From Verrucomicrobium spinosum DSM 4136 = JCM 18804 (GTDB lineage: Bacteria; Verrucomicrobiota; Verrucomicrobiia; Verrucomicrobiales; Verrucomicrobiaceae), in contig NZ_ABIZ01000001.1 of the NCBI RefSeq assembly GCF_000172155.1, positions 5,241,105 to 5,305,104 on the forward strand: 64,000 nt of DNA. The letters run 5' to 3'. Below are positions 1-9,600 of this stretch, piece by piece (the first letter of the stretch is position 1; every line of letters begins with the position of its first letter). Below the pieces are notes generated by a model. It was not told the origin of the DNA. It searched no databases and saw nothing but the letters and a program-made list of their open reading frames with translations. The position numbers and the translations under genes were made by a program.

Positions 1-1
1 G

Positions 2-58
2 GCGGAGAAGTTCTATGAAGCTACACCCATGGGCACACCGGTGACGATCGTGCCGTAG
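2..58 (+). CDS. C-terminal end of an unidentified protein, cut by the window edge
   Basis: One frame is open from the window edge and ends at a TAG at 56-58. It reads AEKFYEATPMGTPVTIVP, which has the composition of a genuine protein tail rather than of the repeat DNA that follows. Eighteen codons are too few to name a family. The call rests only on the open frame, plausible residue use and the position just before a non-coding repeat block. Confidence 0.35.
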   Translation, partial: AEKFYEATPMGTPVTIVP

Positions 59-160
59 CCCGGCGGACGGAAGCAGGTTCGATCCCCCAACAACAGATCC
101 TCCAAGGCCATGCAGACATGCGTCCGGATCGTTGACAACCAGACCTTTCTTCTGGCCGCT

Positions 161-613
161 CACGCCCCAAGCGTCCCTTGAGCCCCTTCCCGCTCCGATC
201 ACCCGCAATACCGCGGGGCCGGAGACCCCGCCTCCTTTACTCCGCGGCCAAGTCTCCTCGACACTTGTTTCTTGGTACAGGAGGCGGGGGTTCCCAGCCC
301 CGCCCACGCCCCAAACGTCCCTCGATTCCCTCCCCGCTCCGCCCACGCCACACACTGCGGGGCCGGAGACCCGCATCCTCGACTCTGCGGCCAAGCCACC
401 TCACCACTTGTCTCCAGGCACAGGAGGCGGGGGTTCCCAGCCCCGCTCACGCATCAAACGTCCCACGATCCCTTCCCGCTCCGCCCATCCAACAAACCGC
501 GGGGCCGGAGACCCCGCCTCCTGTACTCCGCGGCCAAGTCACCTCACCACTTGTCTCCAGGCACAGGAGGCGGGGGTTCCCAGCCCCGCTCACGCATCAA
601 ACGTCCCACGATC
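161..613. repeat. 143-bp tandem repeat, about 3.2 copies, with inverted arms
   Basis: Units begin near 161, 305 and 448, with a partial fourth from 591. The marker ggaggcgggggttcccag recurs at 280, 423 and 566, giving an exact 143-bp period. Each unit also holds the arm gcggggccggagaccccgcc, which is nearly the reverse complement of the ggaggcgggggttcccagcc arm, so each unit could fold into a long hairpin. Open frames crossing this block are artefacts of the repeat. The design resembles REP/BIME-type intergenic elements. Nothing else is visible between 59 and 762. Confidence 0.85.
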
Positions 614-762
614 CTTGACCACAGTGGGCACGGACAAGCCTGCGCCGGCATTCATGTCTGGCGTCTCCAGCGCAGTGGGTCGCACCCTCTCACTCAAAAC
701 TATTTTGCTTTTTACCGTTAAATGCGGGCCGCAAGTGGAGATCACTCCATATCCACTTTCTC

Positions 763-1296
763 ATGTTACCTGGTGAAACAGAGCGGCATACCCGATTCCT
801 GCGGGTCTTTACCGCGCACGAGATGGCCATCCGGGCCTACGTCCGGCGGCTGGTGCCCTCCCGTGCCGATGCGGATGACGTGATGCAGGAAGTCGCGGTG
901 GTCCTCTGGGAGAAATTTGCCACTTTCCGCGAGAACGGTGACTTCCGCGCGTGGGCCTTTGGAATCGCCCGCTACGAGGTGCTCTCCTGGCGCAGGGACA
1001 AAGGGCGGGACCGCCTCGTGCTGGACGACGATGTCCTGGAGCGGCTGGCGGAAGAAACCGTGCAGGAAGAGCCCCGCCTGCACCTGCAGCGCCAGGCCCT
1101 GGAAGGTTGCCTGGCGAAGATGAACGCCGGCCAGCGGGACCTTCTCATGCTCGCCTACGAAGAGGGCGTCTCCATCCAGACCGTGGCCCAGCAGAGTGGA
1201 CGGACGGTGGCGGGCTTCTATCAATGGCTCCACCGGGTGCGACGCCTGCTGCTGGAGTGCATTCAACGTGGTCCCATGGGGAGGGTCTGGTCATGA
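763..1296 (+). CDS. ECF-family RNA polymerase sigma factor (Rhodopirellula/Verrucomicrobium type)
   Basis: This 177-residue protein would direct RNA polymerase to a small regulon. Region 2 is visible at residues 8-75, including [17 protein letters not shown] and the aromatic run [18 protein letters not shown] that contacts the -10 element. Region 4 is at residues 110-165, with [21 protein letters not shown] forming the helix-turn-helix that reads the -35. Its size and the LEGCLAKM segment fit the ECF subfamily common in Planctomycetes and Verrucomicrobia. Its TGA overlaps the ATG of the FecR gene by 4 bp, so the two are probably translationally coupled as a sigma/anti-sigma pair. The likely targets are the surface protein and pseudopilin-like genes downstream; that is inferred from position only. 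Confidence 0.9.
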   Translation: MLPGETERHTRFLRVFTAHEMAIRAYVRRLVPSRADADDVMQEVAVVLWEKFATFRENGDFRAWAFGIARYEVLSWRRDKGRDRLVLDDDVLERLAEETVQEEPRLHLQRQALEGCLAKMNAGQRDLLMLAYEEGVSIQTVAQQSGRTVAGFYQWLHRVRRLLLECIQRGPMGRVWS

Positions 1297-2924
1297 ACCG
1301 GCCCAATGACCCCTGGGATGCCCTGCTGGGCCGCTACCTGGCGGGCCAGATGAACGCGGATGACCGCCGGATGCTGAATGAGCGCCTGCGCCACGATCCG
1401 GCGGCACGACGGGATTTTGCCGAGATGCTCAACGTGGACTCCGCGCTGGCCGTGGCAGCTGCGGGCACCCGGGAGGAAAGACTGGCCAGGGCAATCAGGA
1501 ACAAACGCCTGACCTGGATTGGCGCCACCATCGCCACCGCCCTGATCCTGATCTTCACCTTGGGTTGGTGGGTGATGCAGGAGGATCGTGCGCCCTTTGC
1601 CACAGTGATCACTTCCCAGGGAACGGAATGGAGCGGCCCCACCGCGGTACGAGGAAAGATGCAACACATCCAGACTGGGGCCGTAGGCTTCCAGACGGCC
1701 ACAGGCAACCGCGTCATCGTGGAAGGTCCGGCCACGTTCCGGTTCACTTCAGCGCAGGAACTGCGGCTCGATCACGGCAGGGTCCTGGCCATGGTCTCCC
1801 CGGAGGGCAAGGGCTTCACCGTGGTGACACCTGCGGGCAAGATTGTTGACCATGGCACCGAGTTCGGTGTGGACGTGGATGCCGACGGCTCCGCAGAGGT
1901 GCAGGTGTACCTGGGGGCGGTGGTGATCACCCCCAAGCGTCAGGGCAGTCATCGCAGCCTCACCAAGGGCGAGGCCCTGACCATGCCCGGCGATGGCTCG
2001 CCCCCCGGTGCCGTGACCAGCGGCCGCCGCCAGTTCTTCACCCAGCCGCAGACAGTGCAGCAACTGCGCAATACCATGGACCAGCAGGCACCCGTCTCAG
2101 CCGCTCCTGACACTCCCAGCCCGCGCACTGCTCATGGCGACTTCTGCAATCTGGGCAACGGAGCCGGCCTGCCCGGGATCGTCTATGACTTCAAGCAGGA
2201 TCCTCAGAAGCGGGACATCCCGTTTGACGCCGAAAGTTATTTCCAAAAGGTGAAGGCGCTGGGCGCGGCGGGCTTCCCCACCGGGGAGGTGCAGGGTTAT
2301 TTCCAAGTGCCCCCGCTCCAGCGGCGCTTCGCCTACCTCGCCATGCCCGTGGAGGAGGCGGACCTCGCCCCCTGGACCCTGGGGGCGGAGCAATCCATGC
2401 AACCCACGGGCTGGGTCGCCCACTACAGCGGCGTGGTCACGCCCCCCACCAGCGGGGAATGGCGCTTTGTCGGCTACTTTGACGATGCCCTGGCGGTGTA
2501 CATCAACGGACACCCTGTGTTGGACGGCTCTCGTGATGAGATGATCAATGCTGGCGAGCCCCGCCCGGATCCCACGCTCCGCCAGCCCTTTGGCACTCAG
2601 ACCGTGCTCAACGGCAAGGCTTACGCAGGCAAGTGGGTGGCGTTGAACGGTCCCACCAGGATTGACATCGTTGTGGGTGAACGAGTCGGCAGCCAGATGG
2701 GGGGCCTCCTTATGGTGGAGAATCGCCGCACAGCGTACAACGTCCGCAGCGACGGCTCTCCCATCCTGCCCCCCTTCGTGACCCGCCGTCTGAGCACGGA
2801 AGACCGGGCTCACATCAAGGCCTTCTCCGAGTCTCGCGACGGCTTCCAGCTCGAGTGGCAGAACCTTCCCGTTTTCAGACTGGACGACAGCACCCCCGCC
2901 CCTGCCGCAACGTCGTCCAAATAA
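1293..2924 (+). CDS. FecR-domain membrane anti-sigma protein with PA14-like C-terminal region
   Basis: The start at 1293 is chosen because it overlaps the sigma factor stop (ATGA) and gives a 543-residue protein with normal topology. Residues 1-70 are a cytoplasmic anti-sigma-like region ([20 protein letters not shown]). One membrane helix follows at about 73-94, then a periplasmic FecR domain at about 105-215 containing [17 protein letters not shown] and a [12 protein letters not shown] strand. Residues 370-480 resemble a PA14-type carbohydrate-binding fold ([20 protein letters not shown]). Known FecR proteins relay an outer-surface signal to their ECF partner; the PA14-like part may sense a glycan. 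No TonB-dependent receptor, the usual third partner, lies in the window. Confidence 0.88.
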   Translation: MNRPNDPWDALLGRYLAGQMNADDRRMLNERLRHDPAARRDFAEMLNVDSALAVAAAGTREERLARAIRNKRLTWIGATIATALILIFTLGWWVMQEDRAPFATVITSQGTEWSGPTAVRGKMQHIQTGAVGFQTATGNRVIVEGPATFRFTSAQELRLDHGRVLAMVSPEGKGFTVVTPAGKIVDHGTEFGVDVDADGSAEVQVYLGAVVITPKRQGSHRSLTKGEALTMPGDGSPPGAVTSGRRQFFTQPQTVQQLRNTMDQQAPVSAAPDTPSPRTAHGDFCNLGNGAGLPGIVYDFKQDPQKRDIPFDAESYFQKVKALGAAGFPTGEVQGYFQVPPLQRRFAYLAMPVEEADLAPWTLGAEQSMQPTGWVAHYSGVVTPPTSGEWRFVGYFDDALAVYINGHPVLDGSRDEMINAGEPRPDPTLRQPFGTQTVLNGKAYAGKWVALNGPTRIDIVVGERVGSQMGGLLMVENRRTAYNVRSDGSPILPPFVTRRLSTEDRAHIKAFSESRDGFQLEWQNLPVFRLDDSTPAPAATSSK

Positions 2925-2973
2925 CCGCCGCGCCCGCTCCACGGCTCCCGCTTCCCTCTGCTTCTTCACCTCC

Positions 2974-5900
2974 ATGGCTCCCTCCCCTCTCGCAGCCAGC
3001 CCCCCACCCTCCACAGCCCGGTTCCGCATGCGTGCCCTGTCCCTGGCCGCAGGTCTGGGGACCCTGCTGGCCTCTGGAATGGCGCTGCCGGCCGCCACCG
3101 TCTTGAAGAACGGCACCGCCAACATCACCCAGACCGCAGCCGACTGGGTGGATGACGGCAGCGCGCCCATCGCTCCCACGTCAGCGGATGTCGGGCAGTT
3201 TGGCAACGGTGTCCTCACCACCCTGACGTTGGCAGACAATGTCTCACTCCTGGGGCTGAATTTCGCCGCGGTCACCACCCCCTCCTCCCTGGTCATCAAT
3301 GACGGTGGGAGCAAGGTCCTCACTGTGGGGGCCAGTGGCATCGTGGTGGAGGCCGGTTCCCATAGCGTCACCCTGAACCATGCGCTCGCCTTGGATGCGA
3401 ACCAGAGCTGGACGGTGGGTGCCGGACGGGCGCTGGTAGTCAACGGCGTCATCAGCGGGAACTTCAACCTGGCGCTCGCCAGCGCCGCGGGTGACTACTC
3501 CGCCGGATTCCGGTTCACGGGTACAACTGCCAATACCTACACCGGCACCACCACCCTGTCCTCAGGTGCCCTCTTCCTTGCCAAATCGGCCGGGGTCAAC
3601 GCCATCGCAAGCAACATCGCTGCCACCGCCCACGGCGCGAACATCATCCTGGCCAATGATGAGCAGATCGCCAATACGGCCATCGTCACCCTCTCCAACG
3701 GGGCCAAACTCATTCTTGAAGGTCGCACCGAGACCATTGGCGGACTCCAGGCCACCGGCACCACCACGCTCGTGCAGGCCACGGAATCCGGAACCAACCG
3801 GCTCTCCACGCTCATCCTTGATGTAGCGGGATCGGATTCCTACCACTTCAATGGCGGAATCTTGCGCAATGGCGGGACCACCAGTGCCCTTTCACTCGAA
3901 AAGAAAGGCACGGGCACCCAGATCCTGGAAGGCGCTCTCATTCACACCGGCACCACCACCATCAGCGGCGGCACGCTTCTCATCCGCACGAGCGGGGCAG
4001 TGTACTACAACAACACACGGGCCATCACCCACTGGGCCAGCGCCATCGTCAACAACGCCACGCTGAATCTCCAACACACGAACACCACCGTAGTGGCAGA
4101 GACCCTCAGCGTCGCCATCAGCGGCAGCGGCAACGTGGTCAAATCCGGCGCTGGCACCATCCATCTCAGCAACACCGGCTCCAGCTACGCTGGCATCACC
4201 TATCTTGAAGCGGGCATCCTGGGGGTGTCGAAGTTCGCGGACTACGGCACCACCAGCAGCCTGGGCAATCGCGCTGCAGATGCCGCAGGCGATGTGGGCC
4301 TGGTCTTCCGCGGCGGCACACTGCAGTACGTCGGGGCCACGGCCCAGACCACCAACCGCGCCATTCGTATCGGCACCGCAGGCGGCACCATTGATGCCTC
4401 CGGTTCCACCGTGGATGCCACCCTCAAATTCACCGCCACCAGTTCGCCGGACCTGTTCGAAGGGGTCGGTGCCCGCACCCTCACGCTGACGGGCAGCAAC
4501 ACAGGGCGCAATGAATTCCACCTCCAGCTCACCGATCAGGACGTCAACAAGACCACTCTCACCAAGGCAGGGTCTGGCACCTGGTACATCGCCAACACCA
4601 ACAACACCTACACCGGCACCACCATTCTCCAGAGCGGCATTCTGAATGTCGCAGCCCTCGCCGACTACGGTGTGGCCAGCAGCCTGGGCATCAGGCAGTC
4701 CGCTGAAGGCCCCACTGGCACAGACCGGATCGGCCTCTTGTTCAGAGGGGGGACACTCCAGTACACCGGCAGCACAGCTCAAAGCACCAATCGGGCCATC
4801 CGCATCAGCACCACGGGCGGAGCTTTCATCGATGCCTCCGGCTCCAACATCGACGCCACCCTCAGCTTCACTGCCGCCAACTCGCCAGACCTCTATGAGA
4901 ACCCTGGAGCCCGCCAGCTCACGCTGACCGGCAGCAATCAAGGAAACAACACCTTCAGCCTCCAGCTCACCGACCAGAACGCCTCCACCGGGAAGACCAC
5001 GCTCAACAAGACCGGCATCGGCACATGGATCCTGGCCAACCTCACTGGCACCTCCTCGGAGAGCACTTACACGGGCGACACCAACATCCTCCAGGGCATC
5101 CTGGCCACACGCGGCTTGGGCATAGGCAACAGCAGCCTCGTCAATCTGGCGGATGAAGCCACGGCCACCCTCCGCCTGGATGCCAGTGAAACCATCGGCG
5201 CACTCGGCGGTGGCGGCACCACCGGGGGCAAGGTGGACCTGCAAACCTTCACCCTCACCCTGGGCAGCGGCAATCGCGACGGCACCTTCGCAGGGCTGAT
5301 TGTTGGCACAGGTGCCACCAAGGCGGATGACCTCATCAAGACGGGGACCGGCATTCAATATCTCACCAGCACGAACAGCACCTACGGCGGCTTTACCGTC
5401 CTCGCTCAGGGCGTCCTGAACGTCGCCAAGATCGGCAACCTCGGTGAGAACAGCAGCATCGGCAATCGAGCTGCGGACAACGCCGCCAGCGACGTGGGAC
5501 TCATCTTCCGGGGCGGCACCTTGCAGTACACGGGCAGCACCGCCCAGACCACCGATCGCGCCATCCGCGTAAGCACCACTGGCGGCGCGTTCATCGATGC
5601 CTCCGGCTCCACCATCGACGCCACCCTCTCCTTCACCCGTTCCAGCTCCCCTGACTTCTTTGAAGCAAGCGGCAATCGCCAGGTCACCTTCACCGGCACA
5701 AACCAAGGAAACAACACCTTCAACATGGCCATCACCCAGACAGGTGGCAACACGACAGTGAACAAGACCGGCACCGGCACCTGGAGGTTGGGCGGAGCCA
5801 GCACTTACACAGGTGACACCAACATCAACGCCGGAATGCTGCTGCTCACCGGATCGCTGGCCAACTCCAAAGTCACCGTGGCCAGCGGAGCCACCTTCGG

Positions 5901-6498
5901 CGGTACCGGCACTGCCGCTGGCGAGATCATCATCAACGGCACGCTGTCCCCTGGGGCAGATGCCAAGCTCACCGGAAACGGATTGGGCACCATCACCTTC
6001 ACCAACACGGTCAACTTTGCCCAGGGCAGCAGCTACTTCGTCCAGCTCGGTGCCCAGGTTGGCGGCGGCATAGGAGCGTCTGACCGCATGGTCGTTGCCA
6101 ACGGTCTGACCCTGGATGCAGAGGTCAATCTTGGCGGTGTGTTTCAAGGCACCCTCGAGGATCGGGAAGACAACACCCGCTACTGGATCAGCACCAACGG
6201 CGGCTCCTGGGCGGTCAACGGGAGCTTCGCCAACAGCGAGGTCTGGGACTGGACCGGCCTTCTTTACACCACAGAGGAAGCCCCCTTCCATCAGGGTTAC
6301 AAGGTGACCGTTGACGGCGTGGACTTCGCCCTCTTCTATGACGCGAACTTCGGCAGTGACTCCCTGTATGGTGGTAATGACATCGTACTTATTGCCACCG
6401 TGCCAGAGCCGCTTGCCGGCACTCTTTTGCTCGCTGCACTTGGCAGCATCGCTTTGCAACGACGGCGCCGCGTTCCGCGCCACCGCCTGATCGGATAG
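2974..6498 (+). CDS. Large secreted protein with autotransporter-associated beta-strand repeats and PEP-CTERM anchor
   Basis: This 1174-residue protein starts at 2974; an in-frame ATG at 3028 would begin right at the signal peptide (MRALSLAAGLGTLLASG). The body is Gly/Thr/Asn-rich and repeats the motif TYTGTTTLSSGALFL in at least six variants, the signature of autotransporter-associated beta-strand repeats that build a right-handed beta-helix. The C-terminus has VPEPLAGTLLLAALGSIAL followed by RRRR, a PEP-CTERM sorting signal, so anchoring through exosortase is predicted instead of a beta-barrel translocator. It lies 49 bp after the FecR gene and 178 bp before the pseudopilin-like cassette. 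It is the probable exported cargo or adhesin of this locus. Confidence 0.88.
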   Translation: MAPSPLAASPPPSTARFRMRALSLAAGLGTLLASGMALPAATVLKNGTANITQTAADWVDDGSAPIAPTSADVGQFGNGVLTTLTLADNVSLLGLNFAAVTTPSSLVINDGGSKVLTVGASGIVVEAGSHSVTLNHALALDANQSWTVGAGRALVVNGVISGNFNLALASAAGDYSAGFRFTGTTANTYTGTTTLSSGALFLAKSAGVNAIASNIAATAHGANIILANDEQIANTAIVTLSNGAKLILEGRTETIGGLQATGTTTLVQATESGTNRLSTLILDVAGSDSYHFNGGILRNGGTTSALSLEKKGTGTQILEGALIHTGTTTISGGTLLIRTSGAVYYNNTRAITHWASAIVNNATLNLQHTNTTVVAETLSVAISGSGNVVKSGAGTIHLSNTGSSYAGITYLEAGILGVSKFADYGTTSSLGNRAADAAGDVGLVFRGGTLQYVGATAQTTNRAIRIGTAGGTIDASGSTVDATLKFTATSSPDLFEGVGARTLTLTGSNTGRNEFHLQLTDQDVNKTTLTKAGSGTWYIANTNNTYTGTTILQSGILNVAALADYGVASSLGIRQSAEGPTGTDRIGLLFRGGTLQYTGSTAQSTNRAIRISTTGGAFIDASGSNIDATLSFTAANSPDLYENPGARQLTLTGSNQGNNTFSLQLTDQNASTGKTTLNKTGIGTWILANLTGTSSESTYTGDTNILQGILATRGLGIGNSSLVNLADEATATLRLDASETIGALGGGGTTGGKVDLQTFTLTLGSGNRDGTFAGLIVGTGATKADDLIKTGTGIQYLTSTNSTYGGFTVLAQGVLNVAKIGNLGENSSIGNRAADNAASDVGLIFRGGTLQYTGSTAQTTDRAIRVSTTGGAFIDASGSTIDATLSFTRSSSPDFFEASGNRQVTFTGTNQGNNTFNMAITQTGGNTTVNKTGTGTWRLGGASTYTGDTNINAGMLLLTGSLANSKVTVASGATFGGTGTAAGEIIINGTLSPGADAKLTGNGLGTITFTNTVNFAQGSSYFVQLGAQVGGGIGASDRMVVANGLTLDAEVNLGGVFQGTLEDREDNTRYWISTNGGSWAVNGSFANSEVWDWTGLLYTTEEAPFHQGYKVTVDGVDFALFYDANFGSDSLYGGNDIVLIATVPEPLAGTLLLAALGSIALQRRRRVPRHRLIG
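4183..5803 (+). repeat. Three intragenic modules of about 425 bp inside the surface protein gene
   Basis: Modules start near 4183, 4606 and 5380. Each encodes a TYxGxT beta-repeat, then a segment like DVGLVFRGGTLQY, then a segment like TIDASGSTVDATLKFT and a segment like LTLTGSN. The DNA similarity is high enough to suggest segmental duplication with divergence. An unrelated repeat segment (about 5060-5380) separates the second and third modules. Confidence 0.75.
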
Positions 6499-6676
6499 AT
6501 TATTTCATCACACCCACATCATTCATCCCCCGGGACATCGGGCGGGTGGAGACCGGCACGCCCGGCCCGCCCCCTCATGCTCTGATGGTTGAATCACAAG
6601 CGGCACTCTTTTGAGATTTAAGTCTTGAATCGAGTCCCAATTCGTCATTACATCGTACTCACCGCGATTCATTCTT

Positions 6677-9600
6677 ATGAACCTGGAGCAGTCCATCACT
6701 ACCACGGGTAGCAATATGCGGGCGCAGCAAAGAACCTCTTCCGGCATGGCCTTGATCTCCGTGCTCTGCGTTTTGGCGCTGCTCATGGTGCTGGTGCTTG
6801 CCGTGCTCTCCATGAGCCGCACGGAGACGCGCGCCTCATCATCGTACGCCCGCATCACGGATGTGCGCACCCTGGCGGACCTCCCCGTGAATGTGGTGAT
6901 GGGCCAGATCCGGCAGGCAACTTCCGGCCTGGGTGATGGCAAGTCGTGGACCTCCCAGCCTGGCATGATCCGCGTGTTTGGTACAGAGCCAGGCCCTTCG
7001 AATCGCGCCAGCCTCATCCAGGCCTATCGCCTCTACTCTTCGGATGCCATGGTGACTGGGGCCGCCTTTGACTCCACCACCGAGGCGGCAGGTCTCAATG
7101 GATGGGAGACCAGGAAGGCCCACTTCACGGATCTCAACGAGCCGGTGGTCACGCCTCTTGCTTCCGGCACGCAGACCTTCCTCAGGAAGACCTTCCCCAT
7201 CATGGACGTGAGCGTCTTCGACTCCAATGCCGACGGGGTGGCTGATCTTGTTGGCAGCAGCGACGGCCGCATCGACGGTGCCCGTATCCTCTCCGCCCTT
7301 CCCGGCACGGACGCCTCCCACCCGCTGCCCATGCCCGTACGCTGGATGTATGTGTGTGAGGACGGCCGTCTGGTGGTACCCACGGGCGAGCAGAATGGCG
7401 AGGCGCTCTTTGATGCCTCCGTTGTCACCACCGCCAATCCCATCACCGGCCGCATTGCCTTCTGGACGGATGACGAGTCCTGCAAGGTCAACATCAACAC
7501 CGCCAGTGAAGGAGTGCCCTGGGATGTGCCGGTGGGGACCTCCTGGCAGGACCAGAACTGGGCCAAGTTCATGCCAGGGCAGAACGAGTTCCAACGCTTC
7601 CCCGGGCATCCGGCCATGACCTGCCTCAGCACGGTGATGAAGAGCTTCGATCCCGCCTTCACCCGCCTCACCCAGCAGATGAGCTCCGCCTACACCGCAG
7701 GCACGGGAGAGGCCAGCTATGCCAGTCCAGATTATTTCAAGAACCTTTACGACATGCTGCCCCGCACCAACTGGGGAGAGCAGGGTCAAAGCTCCTGGGC
7801 CGGAACGAGGGCCGTCACCGTCAACACCGGACTCCCGGTGAAGGCGGAGCGCATCTTCGCCTCCGTGGATGAGTTCTTTTATGCCTCGAACCTGGATTCA
7901 GGCAAACGCAAGTCGAACGACTCCGCCAGCCGCGTGGATGGCGATGAGATCCGCATGGCCCGCGCCTTCCTCACCGCACACAGTCGCGCTCCGGAGACCA
8001 ATCTCTTCAACCGCCCCCGCCTCTGTCTCTGGCCCCTTTTTGCGGATCCCAACACCCGCAACCCCAAAGACCGGCTCATTGCCTTCGCTGCCACTTCATC
8101 CGGGCAGACCGCCGCGTGGTACCGCGCCCAAAAGTGGGTTTCTGATTCCAACCCTGGCTCCTCGCAAAGCCCGGATGCGGACTTCAATCTGCAACACAAC
8201 CAGCAGATCTTCTCGTATCTTCAGTCCCTCACCGCGAAGCCCGTGCCTGGTTTTGGCACCGACACGTTTGTCACCAAGTATGGCGAACTGAACCGCAACC
8301 AGATCCTCCTGCAAATGTTCGACCTGCAACGCTGGGGCGTGAACTCCTGGTACGCGGAACGCAATGCCGCCGGGTCGATCGACTTCACGAAGAGCTACGC
8401 CTACGTCCCGCCCCGCGCCTATGTGAGGCAATCCGGCGGCTTGGTCGGCGAGAGCTCGGCCCTGCCCACCAAGGTAAGCGCCTTGCCAGACGGCGGCCCC
8501 GTTCCCCCGGATGGACTCAAGGCCTTCGGCCGCTGGCCCACCGTGGTCGAGGTGGCCGTGGTCTTCATGCCAACAGAGATCAGGGCCAAGAACAACACCG
8601 TGCTGCGGGACAGCTTCGACCCGATCGAGGTGAACAAGGCCAAGTTCGAAGGCGTGCAAAACCTCTACGCAGACAGCGGCGAACCCGCGCAGAAGTGGGC
8701 AGACCGAACCCTCAAGATGCGGCCCTACATCATCATCCAGCCCTTCACGCCTGTGGTGGGCATGCCCCCCTACAGCGCGAACATCCGCTACCGCATTGAG
8801 GGGCTGGAGTCCTGGAAGATCAACGGCACCACCGCGATGTTCGCCGACATTGGCACCCTGAACACCGTTCGCACAGAGCGCTCCAACAGCAGCACCGATG
8901 AAAATGCCCATATGACCTCCTACACGGGACTGCAGGCGATCATTATGGACAAAAAACCGCGCGAGCTCGCGGGCGCTGCGGATGAAAACAACTGCTACCC
9001 CTTCATCGGCCGGGAGATCCCAGTGGACCCCGACCAGGGCACCTTCACCTTTCCCGGCAATCCCGGCGACGACGGATCAAAACAGGAGATCACGATCAAG
9101 ATCTACTCGGGCTACGGTCCGGCACCCGGCCCCAACGACACGCCGCTTCAGACGATCAAGATGCGCTTTCCCACCGTGAAGCTGCGCACGCCGCGGCTTT
9201 ATCTCGGCGAATGGAAGGACACACCGCTTATGGGCCTCCAACGCCGCATTGACCAGGGCAGCTTCCAGTCAGAAGTGACCCGCCCTGGTGACGTCATCCG
9301 TTCCGTCGTCGTGAATGCCGCACCCACCTCCCCCAGCGGTGGAGACTACCGCATCATCTGCGCCAAGGCTTTGGTGACTGCCGATCACTACAAGCCTCAT
9401 CCAGAATACTTCTATGATGCCGACGGAACGAAGGGCAGCTTCGTGTACGAGGCCCAGAGCTTGCGGCTGGCCTCCAAGACCCATACCGGCCACTATGGCC
9501 ACCCCAACATTGTTGCACCGGGCTACTTTGACAGCATTGCGGACGGAGCCCAGCACTCCTGGCAGACCGCGGGGTGGGAATGGACCGGCGCCTCCCCCAA

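Noticed and set aside
74-95. A tRNA T-loop-like string (ggttcgatcccc)
   Set aside because: The flanking bases do not pair into a T stem, and no acceptor, D or anticodon arm can be placed around it.
178-776. Overlapping frames of 146-214 codons in the first 800 bp
   Set aside because: They arise because the repeat period is close to a multiple of three and lack any protein-like signature.
3892-6483. An 863-codon open frame on the minus strand
   Set aside because: It is antisense to the repeat-rich surface protein. The low-complexity Gly/Ala/Val content reflects codon bias of the real gene; there is no start context or family feature.
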